Assembly: GCF_000971055.1 (NCBI RefSeq)
Contig: NZ_LARW01000110.1
Coordinates: 1 to 64,000 of the forward strand
Length of the DNA stretch: 64,000 nt
Origin: Sphingomonas sp. SRS2
GTDB taxonomy: Bacteria; Pseudomonadota; Alphaproteobacteria; Sphingomonadales; Sphingomonadaceae
Reading direction: 5' to 3'
The position numbers and the translations under genes were made by a program. Shown piece after piece: positions 45,004 to 55,340 of the stretch. Position 1 is the stretch's first letter, and each line of letters starts with the position of its first letter. The notes beneath the pieces were generated by a model. The model worked only from the letters and a program-made list of their open reading frames with translations, made no database searches and was not told the DNA's origin.

Positions 45004-45992
45004 GCCTCGTCTGGAGCGGGCGGCTTCCAGACCATCTCGTCCGCCAGTTCGCCCAGCCAGGGTATCTGCGCCGCGATCTGCGGAACCATGTGCCGCCGAA
45101 GCATGCCGCGTGCCGCATCGGCTATGCGCGGCCCCAGCGTATCGAATTCGTCGCGCCGGGTGATGAGGGTCAGTTCCCGGGAGAAGCCGGGGCTTGGCAG
45201 CGGCAGCACGACAAGCGCGGACCGGTTCATCGCGCCCTGCGCCAGGCATAGCGGCGTGGTGATCGCCACGCCCACACCCCCCGCGACCATCGCCAGCAAG
45301 GAATCCGATGTGTCGAAGGAGAGAACCTGCTCATGTTCGATACGCAGCCGCCGCAGATGTCGTTCGATCTGCATGCCCATGTGCGATCGGGCGCTGTACC
45401 GGATCAGCCGATGTTCGAGGAGCACATCGCGCAGCGGCCGGCCGTTGAGGGATTCTGCCAGGGGTGCGGGGCAGACAAGAACGAAGGGCTCCCGAAAAAG
45501 CGGGAAGCGGGTGAGGCCGTCGAGTTCGTCCATCAGATCCGAACTGATCGCGGCGTCGATCTCGTGGCGCATGAGCGCGTCGGCATGCGCATGCGCGAGC
45601 CCGGAAAAGGCGGTGACGCGCAGGGCGATCGAGCCCTCCATGAGATCGCGGATGAGGAGCGGCCCGACGGTTGACGCGAAGGTGTCGACCATCCCGAGGC
45701 GAAGATCCTGATGTTCGGGGCGCGATGCGGCGGCCCGAATGTCCTCGATAGCGCGCTCGACCCGAACCGCGATCTCATGAATATGGGCGGCAAGAACCCG
45801 ACCCGCTTCGGTAGGGACGAGCGGCCGTCGATCGCGATGGACCAGCGTCACCTCGACCTGAGCCTCGGCGCGCTTCATCGCCTGCGACACCGCGGACTGC
45901 GTAAGGCCGAGCTGGGCCGCGGCAGCGCTCATGCTGCCTTCCTGGATCACGGTCGCGGCGACCTCGAGTGCGTATAGGTCTGGAAGGGGCAT
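44991..45992 (-). CDS. LysR-family transcriptional regulator
   Basis: 333 residues: an N-terminal winged helix (YALEVAATVIQEGSMSAAAA, QLGLTQSAVSQAMKRAEAQV) and a C-terminal periplasmic-binding-protein-like effector domain (from about residue 95). It is divergent from the ABC importer genes with a 170-bp gap holding a long dyad, so the importer is the likely target. It converges on the asparaginase gene. Confidence 0.92.
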   Translation of the reverse strand: MPLPDLYALEVAATVIQEGSMSAAAAQLGLTQSAVSQAMKRAEAQVEVTLVHRDRRPLVPTEAGRVLAAHIHEIAVRVERAIEDIRAAASRPEHQDLRLGMVDTFASTVGPLLIRDLMEGSIALRVTAFSGLAHAHADALMRHEIDAAISSDLMDELDGLTRFPLFREPFVLVCPAPLAESLNGRPLRDVLLEHRLIRYSARSHMGMQIERHLRRLRIEHEQVLSFDTSDSLLAMVAGGVGVAITTPLCLAQGAMNRSALVVLPLPSPGFSRELTLITRRDEFDTLGPRIADAARGMLRRHMVPQIAAQIPWLGELADEMVWKPPAPDEAQSD

Positions 45993-45999
45993 GAGCAGC

Positions 46000-46034
46000 C
46001 ATTATAATGTTTTCTAGTAGATCTATTAATAATG
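46000..46034. promoter_or_regulatory. Candidate LysR-regulator binding region
   Basis: CATTAT (46000-46005) and ATAATG (46029-46034) form an interrupted dyad around an A/T-rich centre containing AGATCT, 8 bp from the LysR start and 129 bp from the binding-protein gene. Placement fits autoregulation plus divergent activation, but the motif is not diagnostic. Confidence 0.4.
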
Positions 46035-46162
46035 TGGATTTACGCATTGCCGCAAGGCGGAAGTTTCAACAGGTTCGATGGCGTCGGATCGTCGCTGTTC
46101 AGCAGCGGATGGACCGGGCGGATCAAAGGGGACGCAAGTTTGGATCGATCAGAGAGACAAAG

Positions 46163-46990
46163 ATGGCCAAGCTGAAGACGCTAGCGGCTTGCCTCCTTCT
46201 GATCGTCGGCACTGCCTGCGCCCGCACCACCGATTGCGGCGGCGATACGCTCTGCCGGATCAAGGCCGCTGGCGTGCTGAGGATCGGAACCAAGGACGAT
46301 TATGTTCCCTGGTCCTATCGGGCCCCCGACGGCAGCTTCAAGGGCATGGAAGTCGACATCGGCAAGCGGATTGCCGACGCGCTCGGCGTCAGGGCCGAGT
46401 TCGTCAAAGTCAATTCGGCCAACCGCTTCGAATTCCTGGCGCAGGGGCAGATCGACCTGATGATCGCGTCCGCGTCCGACACCGCGGAGCGGCGCAAGGT
46501 GGTCGCCTTCGTTCATCCCAACTATTATTCCTCCGGCTATACCGCGCTGCTGCCCAAGGTCGTGAAGATGGACGACTGGCGCCGGATGTCGGGCAAGACA
46601 TTATGCGCGGTGCAGGGGGCCTGGTATAACAAGCCCGCGCAGGAGAAATTCGGCGTAAATATCCTCGCCTTTGCGGGCACCGCCGAAACCGAAGCCGCGA
46701 TGATCCAAGGGCGTTGCCTGGGCCTGATCGAGGATGACAACCAGATCAACGTTCGGCTCAGCAGCCCGAAATGGACCGGCTATCACATGCCGCTGCCGGT
46801 CGAGGACGAGACGCCGTGGGGCATGGCGGTCAGGCAATCCGACAAGCAATCGCCATATTATTATTTTCTGGCCGGGGTAATCTCCCAGATGCACCGTGAC
46901 GGTACTCTGCTCGCGCTCGAGAAGAGCAACGGCATCGCCAATTCAGCCTATCTGGCCCGGATGCACGAAGCGCTCAGGGATCGCATTTAG
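46163..46990 (+). CDS. ABC transporter substrate-binding protein (polar amino acid type)
   Basis: 275 residues: signal peptide (MAKLKTLAACLLLIVGTACA) and a family 3 periplasmic-binding fold with LRIGTKDDYVPWSYRAPDGS, FKGMEVDIGKRIADALGV and DLMIASASDTAERRKVVAF. Cys19 could be lipidated, but the preceding residues are not a canonical lipobox. ATG 46163 follows a purine-rich stretch (AGAGAGACAAAG). The long upstream in-frame extension is discarded. First gene of a four-gene importer operon. Confidence 0.9.
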   Translation: MAKLKTLAACLLLIVGTACARTTDCGGDTLCRIKAAGVLRIGTKDDYVPWSYRAPDGSFKGMEVDIGKRIADALGVRAEFVKVNSANRFEFLAQGQIDLMIASASDTAERRKVVAFVHPNYYSSGYTALLPKVVKMDDWRRMSGKTLCAVQGAWYNKPAQEKFGVNILAFAGTAETEAAMIQGRCLGLIEDDNQINVRLSSPKWTGYHMPLPVEDETPWGMAVRQSDKQSPYYYFLAGVISQMHRDGTLLALEKSNGIANSAYLARMHEALRDRI

Positions 46991-47002
46991 GGGTGGCCGG
47001 AC

Positions 47003-47758
47003 ATGCTTGCTGAAGTGCAGCGCTTTTTTCGCGAGCTGGCGGATTCCGGCATCAATCTGACGATCTTCTATGATGCGTTCGACTTCAGCCGCTTCGTCAC
47101 GGGTCTGGGCAATACGCTTCTGCTGATCGTGCTGAGCGCCTTTCTGTCCATCGTGATCGGCGCTTTGGGGGCGGCGGTGCTGACGCTCGGCAAAGGGCCT
47201 GGCGCGGCGCTGGTGCGGGCCTATGTCGCGCTGTTCCGGAATACCCCGCTGCTGGTGCAGATGTATTTTTTCTATTTCGCGATCGGCGGCATGATGCCGG
47301 TGTCGCAGGATGAGCTTGGCCTGCCGGTGCCGCTGCTTGGCAGCTTCAGCTGGGCGGTCATCTCGCTTTCGCTATATGCCGGCGCGTTCAACGTCGAGAC
47401 GTTCCGGTCGGGCATTGGAGCGGTCCATAGTTCCTATGAGGAAGCCGCTCTGGCGCTGGGTTTCGGGCGTGTGCAGGCGTTTATTTCCGTCACGGTCCCG
47501 TTGGCGCTGCGCTTCTCCTTCGCCTCGCTGTCGAATAATCTGGTCGATCTCACCAAGGCGACGACCGTGGCCTATGCGATCGGCGTGGCGGAGCTTCTCT
47601 ATGTGTCGAACCAGATCTGGTCGGATTCGCTGAACACCATCGAGATGATGAACGTGATGCTGCTGGTCTACCTGACGCTGACCGGCGGCGTCGTTTTCAT
47701 CATCAATCGCATCGAAGCGGCGATGCGCTTGCCGGGCTTTGGGCTGGAAGGCGCATGA
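47003..47758 (+). CDS. Amino-acid ABC transporter permease (HisM/GlnP type)
   Basis: 251 residues with about five hydrophobic helices. The EAA loop EEAALALGFGRVQAFISVTV contacts the ATPase, and FRNTPLLVQMYFFYF is diagnostic for polar-amino-acid permeases. It overlaps the next permease by 4 bp. Confidence 0.92.
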   Translation: MLAEVQRFFRELADSGINLTIFYDAFDFSRFVTGLGNTLLLIVLSAFLSIVIGALGAAVLTLGKGPGAALVRAYVALFRNTPLLVQMYFFYFAIGGMMPVSQDELGLPVPLLGSFSWAVISLSLYAGAFNVETFRSGIGAVHSSYEEAALALGFGRVQAFISVTVPLALRFSFASLSNNLVDLTKATTVAYAIGVAELLYVSNQIWSDSLNTIEMMNVMLLVYLTLTGGVVFIINRIEAAMRLPGFGLEGA

Positions 47759-48444
47759 CAGAGGACGCGAACCTGCTCGTCCGCGCGATGGAATGGATGC
47801 CGTTCGTCCTCAGCGGCTTCGGGCTCAATATCCTGATGAGCATTCTGGCCATCGTCATCGGCACGGTGTTCGGGACCTTTCTTGGCCTGGGACAGCTTTC
47901 GACGCTGCGCATCGCGCGGGTGCCCTCGCGGTTCGCCACGCAATTGTTTCGCAATGCGCCGTGGCTGGTTCTGCTGTTCTACTGTATTTTCCTGGTGCCC
48001 TATCTGATCGAGATAGGAGGGCTGGCGATCGTCCTGCCCAGCTGGCTGCGCGCGACCATCGGCCTGTCCTTTCCGGTCGCGGCGAATTTTTCGGAGATCG
48101 TGCGGGGAACGGTCAGCTCCGTCCCGCGCGGCCAATGGGAAGCCGCCGAAGCACTGGGCTATGGCCGGCGCGCGACGCTGTTCCGGATCATCCTGCCCCA
48201 GTGCATCACCCGGATGATCCCGCCCTGGATGAACCTCTACGCGCTGCTGCTGACGGCGACCCCGCTGGCGGTGATCGTCGGCGTGGAGGAGGTGCTAGGC
48301 CGGACGCAGGCGGCGGTGCAGGCTCTATCGGATTCGAGAATGCTGATACCGATGTATCTGATGCTGCTGGCGATGTTCTTCCTCTACACCTGGCCGATCA
48401 GCCGCCTTTCCCTGATGCTCGAACGCCGCTTCCGCGCGAAATGA
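47755..48444 (+). CDS. Amino-acid ABC transporter permease, second subunit
   Basis: 229 residues. FRNAPWLVLLFYCIFLVPYL and the EAA loop WEAAEALGYGRRATLFRIIL mirror the first permease, so the two form a heterodimer in the inner membrane. Start ATG overlaps the preceding stop (ATGA). Confidence 0.92.
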   Translation: MTEDANLLVRAMEWMPFVLSGFGLNILMSILAIVIGTVFGTFLGLGQLSTLRIARVPSRFATQLFRNAPWLVLLFYCIFLVPYLIEIGGLAIVLPSWLRATIGLSFPVAANFSEIVRGTVSSVPRGQWEAAEALGYGRRATLFRIILPQCITRMIPPWMNLYALLLTATPLAVIVGVEEVLGRTQAAVQALSDSRMLIPMYLMLLAMFFLYTWPISRLSLMLERRFRAK

Positions 48445-48451
48445 GACCGAT

Positions 48452-49201
<750 letters not shown>

Positions 49202-49241
49202 CCGTTTCGGAGGCCACCCGGCGGCGGCCTCCGGCTGTCTC

Positions 49242-50555
49242 TCATTCGAAGAGCTTACGCTCGGTCTTGATCGCATCGACCAGCCGGTCGAGTTGCGCCG
49301 TGGTGTTGAACAGCGATGGCGTCACCCGCAGAACCGGGCCGGCCTTCAGCCCGGCCTTGGCGACGACCAGCAGCTTGTGCTTTTCAAGGAAGACCGCCTG
49401 GGCGCGCTTCGCCTGTTCGGGCGTGTGCATCCCCCGAAGGCGGAAGCCGGTCATGGCGCCATAATTGTCCGGCTCCGGCGGCAGGGTGATGGTGACGCCG
49501 GGGATGTCGGCGGCGCGGGAAACCCAATGGTCGCGAAGCGCTCGCAGATGCGCGAACTTGCGATCGATGCCAATCTGCTCCTGCTGCGCAACCGCCATCG
49601 GGATGGTGAGGCGGGCGGCGAAATCGGCCGTGCCGGTGGGGAGGCGCGATATGATGTCGTCGGCCGGATAGACCCGGTTCCCGAACCACGGCAGGATATC
49701 GGACAGGCGCTTCTTGTTGATGTAGATTCCGCCGGTGCCCAAAGGCGCGCCAAGCCATTTGTGTAGCGAGAAGCCGACGAAGTTGGCGCCGGTTGCGCGG
49801 ACATCGAAGGGCATCTGGCCGACCGCCTGCGCGCTGTCGAGAATGACGTCGACCCCGCGCGCCTTTGCCATCGCAATGATCTCGACAACTGGCGGGATCA
49901 GTCCGTTGCGGTTGGACACATGGGTCAGCAACAGCAGCTTGGCGCGCGGTGTCTCGTCCAGCATCTTCTGGTAGGTTGCGAGGATGCTCGCGCGGCTATG
50001 CGGCTCGGGCAGCGAAAAGCGCACGACCTTCGCGCCGCGGCTCGTTTCCAGATAGTCCATCGCGCACTGCATCTCGTCATAATCGATGTCGCAGTACAGC
50101 ACCGCATCGCCCGGTTTGATGTCGCGGTAATTGGCGATCAGCGCGTAGAGCGCGTCGGTGCCGCCCCCGCAGAGCGCGACTTCCTCCATATCCGCGCCGA
50201 TCGTCCGAGCGACGGCGGCGCGCGCCTTGTTCAACTCGCCGGCGAGCGGCTTGCCGGGAACGCCGCCGCGCAGGAAGGTGGAGTTGTAGCGATTGACCCA
50301 GCCGATCCGCTCGACATAGGCGGCCTGCACCGCGCGGGTCATTGCGCCATAATAGCCGGCGTCGAAGTTGATCACTGCCGTATCGACGTCATAGGCCGCG
50401 ACGAGCCTGCGCTGCATTCCGGCGAAATCGAGCCCTGCATAGCTGGGCGGAAGAGCGGATGAAGCGGCGGGCGCGGCGAGCAACCCCTGAAATCCGATGA
50501 GGGCTGCGCCCGGCATCGCGGCGGCTCCAGCGAGAAATCGACGACGATCGGTCAT
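49242..50555 (-). CDS. Tat-exported class V aminotransferase-fold PLP enzyme
   Basis: 437 residues. A twin-arginine signal (DRRRFLAGAAAMPGAALIG) directs a folded enzyme to the periplasm. The body is fold-type I class V (isopenicillin-N epimerase/cysteine-desulfurase-like), with PLP-binding Asp240 in VILDSAQAVGQ and Schiff-base Lys266 in FSLHKWLGAPLGTGG. No desulfurase catalytic Cys loop is evident, so epimerase, lyase or transaminase activity is open. An exported PLP enzyme is unusual and would pair well with the exported RidA. A HutC-type site lies about 125 bp upstream. AAGGA precedes the ATG. Confidence 0.86.
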   Translation of the reverse strand: MTDRRRFLAGAAAMPGAALIGFQGLLAAPAASSALPPSYAGLDFAGMQRRLVAAYDVDTAVINFDAGYYGAMTRAVQAAYVERIGWVNRYNSTFLRGGVPGKPLAGELNKARAAVARTIGADMEEVALCGGGTDALYALIANYRDIKPGDAVLYCDIDYDEMQCAMDYLETSRGAKVVRFSLPEPHSRASILATYQKMLDETPRAKLLLLTHVSNRNGLIPPVVEIIAMAKARGVDVILDSAQAVGQMPFDVRATGANFVGFSLHKWLGAPLGTGGIYINKKRLSDILPWFGNRVYPADDIISRLPTGTADFAARLTIPMAVAQQEQIGIDRKFAHLRALRDHWVSRAADIPGVTITLPPEPDNYGAMTGFRLRGMHTPEQAKRAQAVFLEKHKLLVVAKAGLKAGPVLRVTPSLFNTTAQLDRLVDAIKTERKLFE

Positions 50556-50679
50556 GATGGTCCTTCGGGATCGGGTGGCGTTCGGCGGGAGAGATCAACA
50601 TCCGTTCGCTAGCACGCGTTGCGGATCGAATGCCATGCTGCCCGCCGGCTCCGTAGCGGGCGAAACTTACATAGATATT

Positions 50680-50691
50680 TTGTCTATACAA
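50680..50691. promoter_or_regulatory. HutC/GntR-type operator candidate, site 3 (TTGTCTATACAA)
   Basis: The reverse complement reads TTGTATAGACAA, which matches the core of site 2 exactly and site 1 but for one base. It lies 124 bp upstream of the exported PLP-enzyme gene (minus strand). On the other side is only an IS630 remnant, so the PLP gene is the only plausible target. Confidence 0.65.
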
Positions 50692-50864
50692 TAAGAAATT
50701 GGTTGATCATTCACCGCTATGGATCAGCCCTGGAGGGCTGCCAATCATGAATATCATTCCCGGAGAATACTCTGCGAAGATGTCGGCTCGGTGGGGGGCG
50801 CTGGCCGGAAGTGACCGCAGCATCAAAGTGCCAGCAAGGGCAGCCTAATACCAACGCGCATTGA

Positions 50865-51356
50865 TCATGACCCATGCGCCCATTGGCGTAAGCCGAGGGA
50901 CATGATCCGCCAAGGCTGATCAACGAGGTTGTTCCATGCATGGCAACAGTGGTCGACGATATCGTCGTAGGATTTGAAGATGCGGTTGGACAGCCAATTG
51001 TCGCGCATGAATTGCCATATATTTTCGACGGGATTGAGCTCTGGACATCTCGGCGGCAGCGGCATCAGCGTGATGTTGGGCGGCCCGACCAGTTCGGCCG
51101 ATCCATGCCATCCGGCCTGGTCGAGCAGGACCACGGCGTGCGCTCCCGGCACAACGTGGAAGGCGATCTCCCGAAGGTGCATGCTCATCGCCTCGCTGTT
51201 GCACCGTGGCATAACGATGCCGGCGGCCTTGCCCTGAGCGGGGCAGATCGCGCCGAAGATCCATGCCGAAGAGCGGCGCTGATCCTTTGGCGCTGAAGGA
51301 CGGGTGCCGCGCTTCGATCCTTTGGCTTCGGTCCAAAAAAGATCGAGTGAGCTCTT
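50865..51356 (-). pseudogene. IS630-family transposase remnant (C-terminal half)
   Basis: On the minus strand one frame reads from just after the TAA at 51357-51359 through FWTEAKGSKRGTRPSAPKDQ, AWIFGAICPAQGKAAGIVMP and CPELNPVENIWQFMRDNWLS to a stop at 50865. These are the central and C-terminal blocks of IS630/Tc1-type DDE transposases; ELNPVENIW carries the last acidic residue. The N-terminal DNA-binding part is missing, so the copy is dead. It abuts the 3' end of the small gene at 51357. Terminal repeats could not be recognised. Confidence 0.8.
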
Positions 51357-51524
51357 TTATCGCGGCTCAGGTGGGGCTTCCGTCGCGCCCGCCTGTGTGG
51401 CCATGTCGGTTGACTCTGAGGGCGAATCCTTCGTCGGCGGCGGGGTGTCGTTGGCCCCTTCCGCAGGCTCGCTGCTCGACTTGCCCTCATTTTGAGGGGT
51501 ATCGGACTTTTGCTGTTCCACCAT
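51357..51524 (-). CDS. Small hydrophilic protein of unknown function
   Basis: 55 residues, rich in Ser, Pro, Glu and Thr (SSSEPAEGANDTPPPTKDSP), probably disordered. A strong GAGGAG sits 4 bases before ATG 51524, and the gene starts only 7 bp after the SDR gene stop, so translation is likely. Its stop lies at the junction with the IS630 remnant; the original C-terminus may have been lost. Confidence 0.55.
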   Translation of the reverse strand: MVEQQKSDTPQNEGKSSSEPAEGANDTPPPTKDSPSESTDMATQAGATEAPPEPR

Positions 51525-51531
51525 AGTCTCC

Positions 51532-52551
51532 TCAGATCTTGCCGCCACCGTTCGCGCCGTAGATCGCGCCGCTCGCAAAACTGCCGTCATCCTCCGCCAG
51601 GCGCACATAGATGCCGGCAAGCTCCGCAGGCTGGCCGGGCCGGCCCAGCGCGGTGTCGCCGCCGAATTCGCGCAGCTTCTCCATCGTCGCCCCGCCGCTG
51701 ACCTGAAGTGGTGTCCAGATCGGTCCGGGTGCGACGCCGTTGACGCGGATGCCTTTGGGGCCGAGCTGCTTGGCGAGCGACTTCACATAATTCGTGGTCG
51801 CGGCCTTGGTCTGGGCGTAGTCGTAGAGTTCGCCCGATGGGTTTTCCGCCTGTTCGGACGCGGTGCCGATGATCGCGGCGCCCGGCTTGAGATGCGGTAG
51901 CGCCGCCCTGATGATCCAGAAGGGCGCGTAGATATTCGTCTTCATGGTGGCGTCGAAATCGTCGGTGGTGATGTCCAGGATCGATGCTTTGGTCTGTTGC
52001 CGCGCCGCGTTCATGACGAGGATATCGATCCCGCCGAGGCCGCTGAGAGCATCGGCAACCAGCCGTTTGCAGAAGCTTTCCTGACGCAGGTCACCGGGGA
52101 TCGCGACTGCCTTGCGGCCTTCGCGGCGGATCAGGTCGATCACCTCGCGGGCGTCGGGTTCTTCGGTCGGATAATAGTTGATCGCGACATCGGCGCCTTC
52201 GCGAGCGAACGCGATCGCGGCGGCGCGTCCCATGCCCGAATCGCCGCCGGTGATGAGCGCCTTGCGGCCCGCGAGCCGGCCGGAGCCCTTCTAGCTCGTT
52301 TCGCCATGGTCGGGTCGCGGCTGCATGTCGCGTGCAAGGCCGGGCCAGGGCTGCTTCTGTTCGGCGAAGGGTGGCTTGGGATATTTGGCGCGCGGATCGG
52401 CCTGGGCCTTCTGGCCGGCCGCTCCCATCGCCGGCGCGGCGGCGGCGGCGAGCCCGATGGCGGTGCCGGCCATGACGGTGCGGCGCGAAACGCCGTCGGT
52501 CCGCGCTTCAGGATCGTTGCCGCTCATTGAATCCGGGTGCGCATCGGTCAT
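51532..52551 (-). pseudogene. SDR-family oxidoreductase interrupted by one in-frame amber codon
   Basis: From ATG 52551 (GGAG upstream) the frame encodes a twin-arginine-like leader (SRRTVMAGTAIGLAAAAAPA) and DPRAKYPKPPFAEQKQPWPG, reaching TAG at 52291-52293. The same frame then continues KGSGRLAGRKALITGGDSGM, with the SDR nucleotide site, the YAQTKA catalytic Tyr/Lys region and GLY-rich C-terminus, to 51532. In relatives of this long SDR group a Tyr codon sits where TAG is ('HGE-SYKGSGRL'). One base change (TAC/TAT to TAG) therefore explains it, or a sequencing error. An internal start would lose the Rossmann loop. Confidence 0.82.
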
Positions 52552-52682
52552 GTCTATCTCCGGCAGCCATGCCTTCGCATAACAATCGCAGATGGACGCC
52601 GTTCCGGCGTCAGTCGCGCAGATGCGAAATAAAAACACCTATTAACATAGGTTTAGTTGAATTATCCCGACCGACAGCGCAG

Positions 52683-52892
52683 CTATGCGACGTCCATCGA
52701 CAAGGACATGCCCATGGCTTTTTGCAGGGGCGAAGGGGCCTTCTCGATCCCCCTGCTATACGCCTTGTCGAGATAGTGTCCGGCCAGATAATAATGGGCG
52801 CGAACTGCGGCTGGGTGGCTCGCTCGCTGGGCGAGGACGAGTTCCGCTTCGGCGCGGGTGAGATAATAATCGCTGTCCAGATCCATATGCAT
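52683..52892 (-). CDS. Small hypothetical protein
   Basis: 69 residues: MHMDLDSDYYLTRAEAELVL, then AQRASHPAAVRAHYYLAGHY and a short tail. The amphipathic helical look and codon use support a real gene. Proteins of this kind, 'YYlxRAexElalAqrA', are common in sphingomonads, with no known function. ATG 52886 is an alternative start. Confidence 0.6.
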   Translation of the reverse strand: MHMDLDSDYYLTRAEAELVLAQRASHPAAVRAHYYLAGHYLDKAYSRGIEKAPSPLQKAMGMSLSMDVA

Positions 52893-52984
52893 GCGTGCAG
52901 TTTATGATTTTCGGAACGGGCCGGAGCTAATCCACTTCATCGTCGTGGATCGCCACGTCGCGGATTAAGACCGGCGCGCCGACC

Positions 52985-53740
52985 TCATGGATGATTCAGC
53001 CTCGTCTCCACCCGCATCATCGACACTGCGGCGCGCCGAGGCTGGGTCAACATGAACTGCGCGGCGACCGCGATGTCCTCGGCGCGGAGCATCTTGTGCT
53101 CCTTGATCAGTTCGACCTGCTTTTCCGGTGGAAAGTCGGGATATTGGAAGTCCGCGCCGGTGAAGCCCGGCTCGATCAGTCCGACCTTGATATCCTTTCC
53201 CGACAGCTCCTTGCGCAGCGCCATGGAGAAGCCTTCGATGCCGGCCTTGGCGGCGACGTAGACCGACGAGCCGGGCGATCTGGACACCGCCGACATAGAT
53301 CCGATCAGGATGACATCGCTTCCCGCCTTCATCCGCTTCACCGCGCCATGCGTCGTGGCGAGATAGGAGGTGAGATCGACCGCCGTCTGGTAATAGAGAT
53401 CGTCTTCCGTGGTGTCGGCGAGCGCATCGGCGGGGATCGCGGCATTGATGACCGCGATGTCGAGCCCATCAAGATAGGCGTCGGCGGCCTTGAAGAAGCG
53501 TTCGACATCTTCCCGCTTACTCAGATCGACATTGATCCCGTCGCCTTCTCCTACCTCTCGAATGCGGGCGAGGGCGTCATCGAGATGTTCGCGGGTCCGT
53601 CCGCAGATGAAGACCTTCACGCCCTCGCTCGCGAGCAGCACGGCGATGGCGCGGCCAATTCCCGTGGTGCCGCCGGTGACGATCGCCTTGCGCCCATCGA
53701 GGCTCGGCTGTTCGGTATGTGCGTCGCTAATGTCGGTCAT
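52985..53740 (-). CDS. SDR-family oxidoreductase
   Basis: 251 residues: NAD(P)-binding GGTTGIGRAIA at about 19-29, the NAA segment VINAAIPADA, and the catalytic Ser-Tyr-Lys triad in IGSMSAVSRSPGSSVYVAAK. The classical SDR length is met. AAGGAG precedes ATG 53740. The substrate is unknown. Ends about 90 bp before the small gene at 52892. Confidence 0.88.
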   Translation of the reverse strand: MTDISDAHTEQPSLDGRKAIVTGGTTGIGRAIAVLLASEGVKVFICGRTREHLDDALARIREVGEGDGINVDLSKREDVERFFKAADAYLDGLDIAVINAAIPADALADTTEDDLYYQTAVDLTSYLATTHGAVKRMKAGSDVILIGSMSAVSRSPGSSVYVAAKAGIEGFSMALRKELSGKDIKVGLIEPGFTGADFQYPDFPPEKQVELIKEHKMLRAEDIAVAAQFMLTQPRRAAVSMMRVETRLNHP

Positions 53741-53831
53741 CTGTCTCTCTCCTTGTTAGCAGTGAGGGCAATCCGGGCATCGCCTGATCGAGCCCCGGCG
53801 GTTCGTGCCCCAACCGGAGCGCGGCGGCGCG

Positions 53832-55340
53832 TCATGTCGAGGCCCTCTGCCGGCGCTTTCGCGTGAACCGCAGCCGGACATGAGCATCGCGGACAAGCGT
53901 TGCCGGGATTTCGGTCAGAGCGCGCAAGCCCGCCACGGTCGACAGGTTCCGCACCGAGCGGCGCGTCTGGTGGAGCAGCTGCTCGATCATCTCGCGCCGT
54001 TCGATCTCGCCTTTTTCGCGGACGAGGCTGAGGCGGTGCAGCGCGAAGAGGCCCAGGATGCCGGCGGTCAGGAAATAGAAATCCCAATGCGAGAGCCGCA
54101 ACGGCGACAGCAGGACGACACCATCGGGGCTCGTCCAGCGCAGCAGCAATTCGAGCCGCCGCGCGCTGAAGAAATCGGCGAAGGCTCCGCCGATGATCGG
54201 AGCGAGACCGGCAGCGGCCGATGTCGCGAGCGCGCTGGTGGCGACATAGGCTGTCGCCGAGCCTTTCGGAGAGAGCTTGAGCGCGATGTTGGTCGTCGCC
54301 AGCGTCACCCCCGCGACCGCGGCCCCCATCGCGAGGTGAAGCAGGACAAGATAGGCGGTCAGCGTCTCGCGGTGATCGATCTGGGATGCGCCGATCATCG
54401 CCACGATGCAGACGATGTAGGTAGGGGCCGCTACCAGCAGAACGGACTTATTGGTGAAACGGTCGCTCAATGTCCCCCAGTTGCGTAGCGCGGCGAGGTT
54501 GGACAGCTGGCTCACGACCGTCAGGATCATCACGAAGGTCATCGAGTAGCCGAGCTGGCGCACGAGGAAGACAGTGAAGAAAGGCGTGGCGAGGTTCACC
54601 GCAAACTGCCAGCTCGACAGGAAGATCATCAGGCGCCGGAAGTTGCGGTCGTGCAGTGGCTCGCGGAGGAGGGCTCCAAGGTTGAGCGCTCCCTCCGCAC
54701 GTTCCTTCATCACCGGCTCCGGAATACGCGCGACGATGGCGGCGGAGATCAGTCCGGCGATGCAGGCGACAGTGTAGAGGGCCGCGAAGGCGATCGCCCG
54801 GCCGGATGATCCGGCCGCGGTACGGTCCAGTACCACCGCGGCGGCGACTCCGGCGATCAGGCTCACCGCCGTCGCCCAGGTGGTGCGCCGCGCGAAAACC
54901 TGTCCGAGCCGGCCTTCGGGCGCGAGGTCGCGCAACCAGGCATTCCAGGCGCAGCTGCCGAACGCGCTCATGCTGCACAAGACGATCTGCCCCATGGCGA
55001 TGGCGGCGAGGGCCAGCGGCGGGGGGAGGAGAGCGGCGAACCCCATCACCGCCAGCATCGATCGTCCGATGATGCTCGACAGCACGGCGATGCGCTTGCG
55101 CTCACGCAATTTCTCAATGAGCAGAACGGCGGGAGCCTGGAGAAGCTGGCTGAGGAATGGCGCGCTCGCCATGATGCCGATGACGAGATTGCTCGCCCCG
55201 AGATAGAGGGCGAAGGCCGTCAAAATCACACCGCTCGTCAGGGCGGTGGTAGCGCTCGAATAGGCGGCCTCGGTGATGACGCGGCGGAGTCCCGCTTCGC
55301 ACTCGGCTTCACTGATCGCAATTTGTGGTGCGAGCGGCAT
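53832..55340 (-). CDS. MFS transporter
   Basis: About 502 residues with some twelve hydrophobic helices, and a long charged C-terminal tail (REKGEIERREMIEQLLHQTR onward). The cytosolic loop DRFTNKSVLLVAAP lies between the two halves. It belongs to the MFS superfamily, but I cannot name the subfamily or substrate. AAGGAGG precedes a GTG (55343) and ATG (55340) pair; 55340 is used here. Confidence 0.82.
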   Translation of the reverse strand: MPLAPQIAISEAECEAGLRRVITEAAYSSATTALTSGVILTAFALYLGASNLVIGIMASAPFLSQLLQAPAVLLIEKLRERKRIAVLSSIIGRSMLAVMGFAALLPPPLALAAIAMGQIVLCSMSAFGSCAWNAWLRDLAPEGRLGQVFARRTTWATAVSLIAGVAAAVVLDRTAAGSSGRAIAFAALYTVACIAGLISAAIVARIPEPVMKERAEGALNLGALLREPLHDRNFRRLMIFLSSWQFAVNLATPFFTVFLVRQLGYSMTFVMILTVVSQLSNLAALRNWGTLSDRFTNKSVLLVAAPTYIVCIVAMIGASQIDHRETLTAYLVLLHLAMGAAVAGVTLATTNIALKLSPKGSATAYVATSALATSAAAGLAPIIGGAFADFFSARRLELLLRWTSPDGVVLLSPLRLSHWDFYFLTAGILGLFALHRLSLVREKGEIERREMIEQLLHQTRRSVRNLSTVAGLRALTEIPATLVRDAHVRLRFTRKRRQRAST

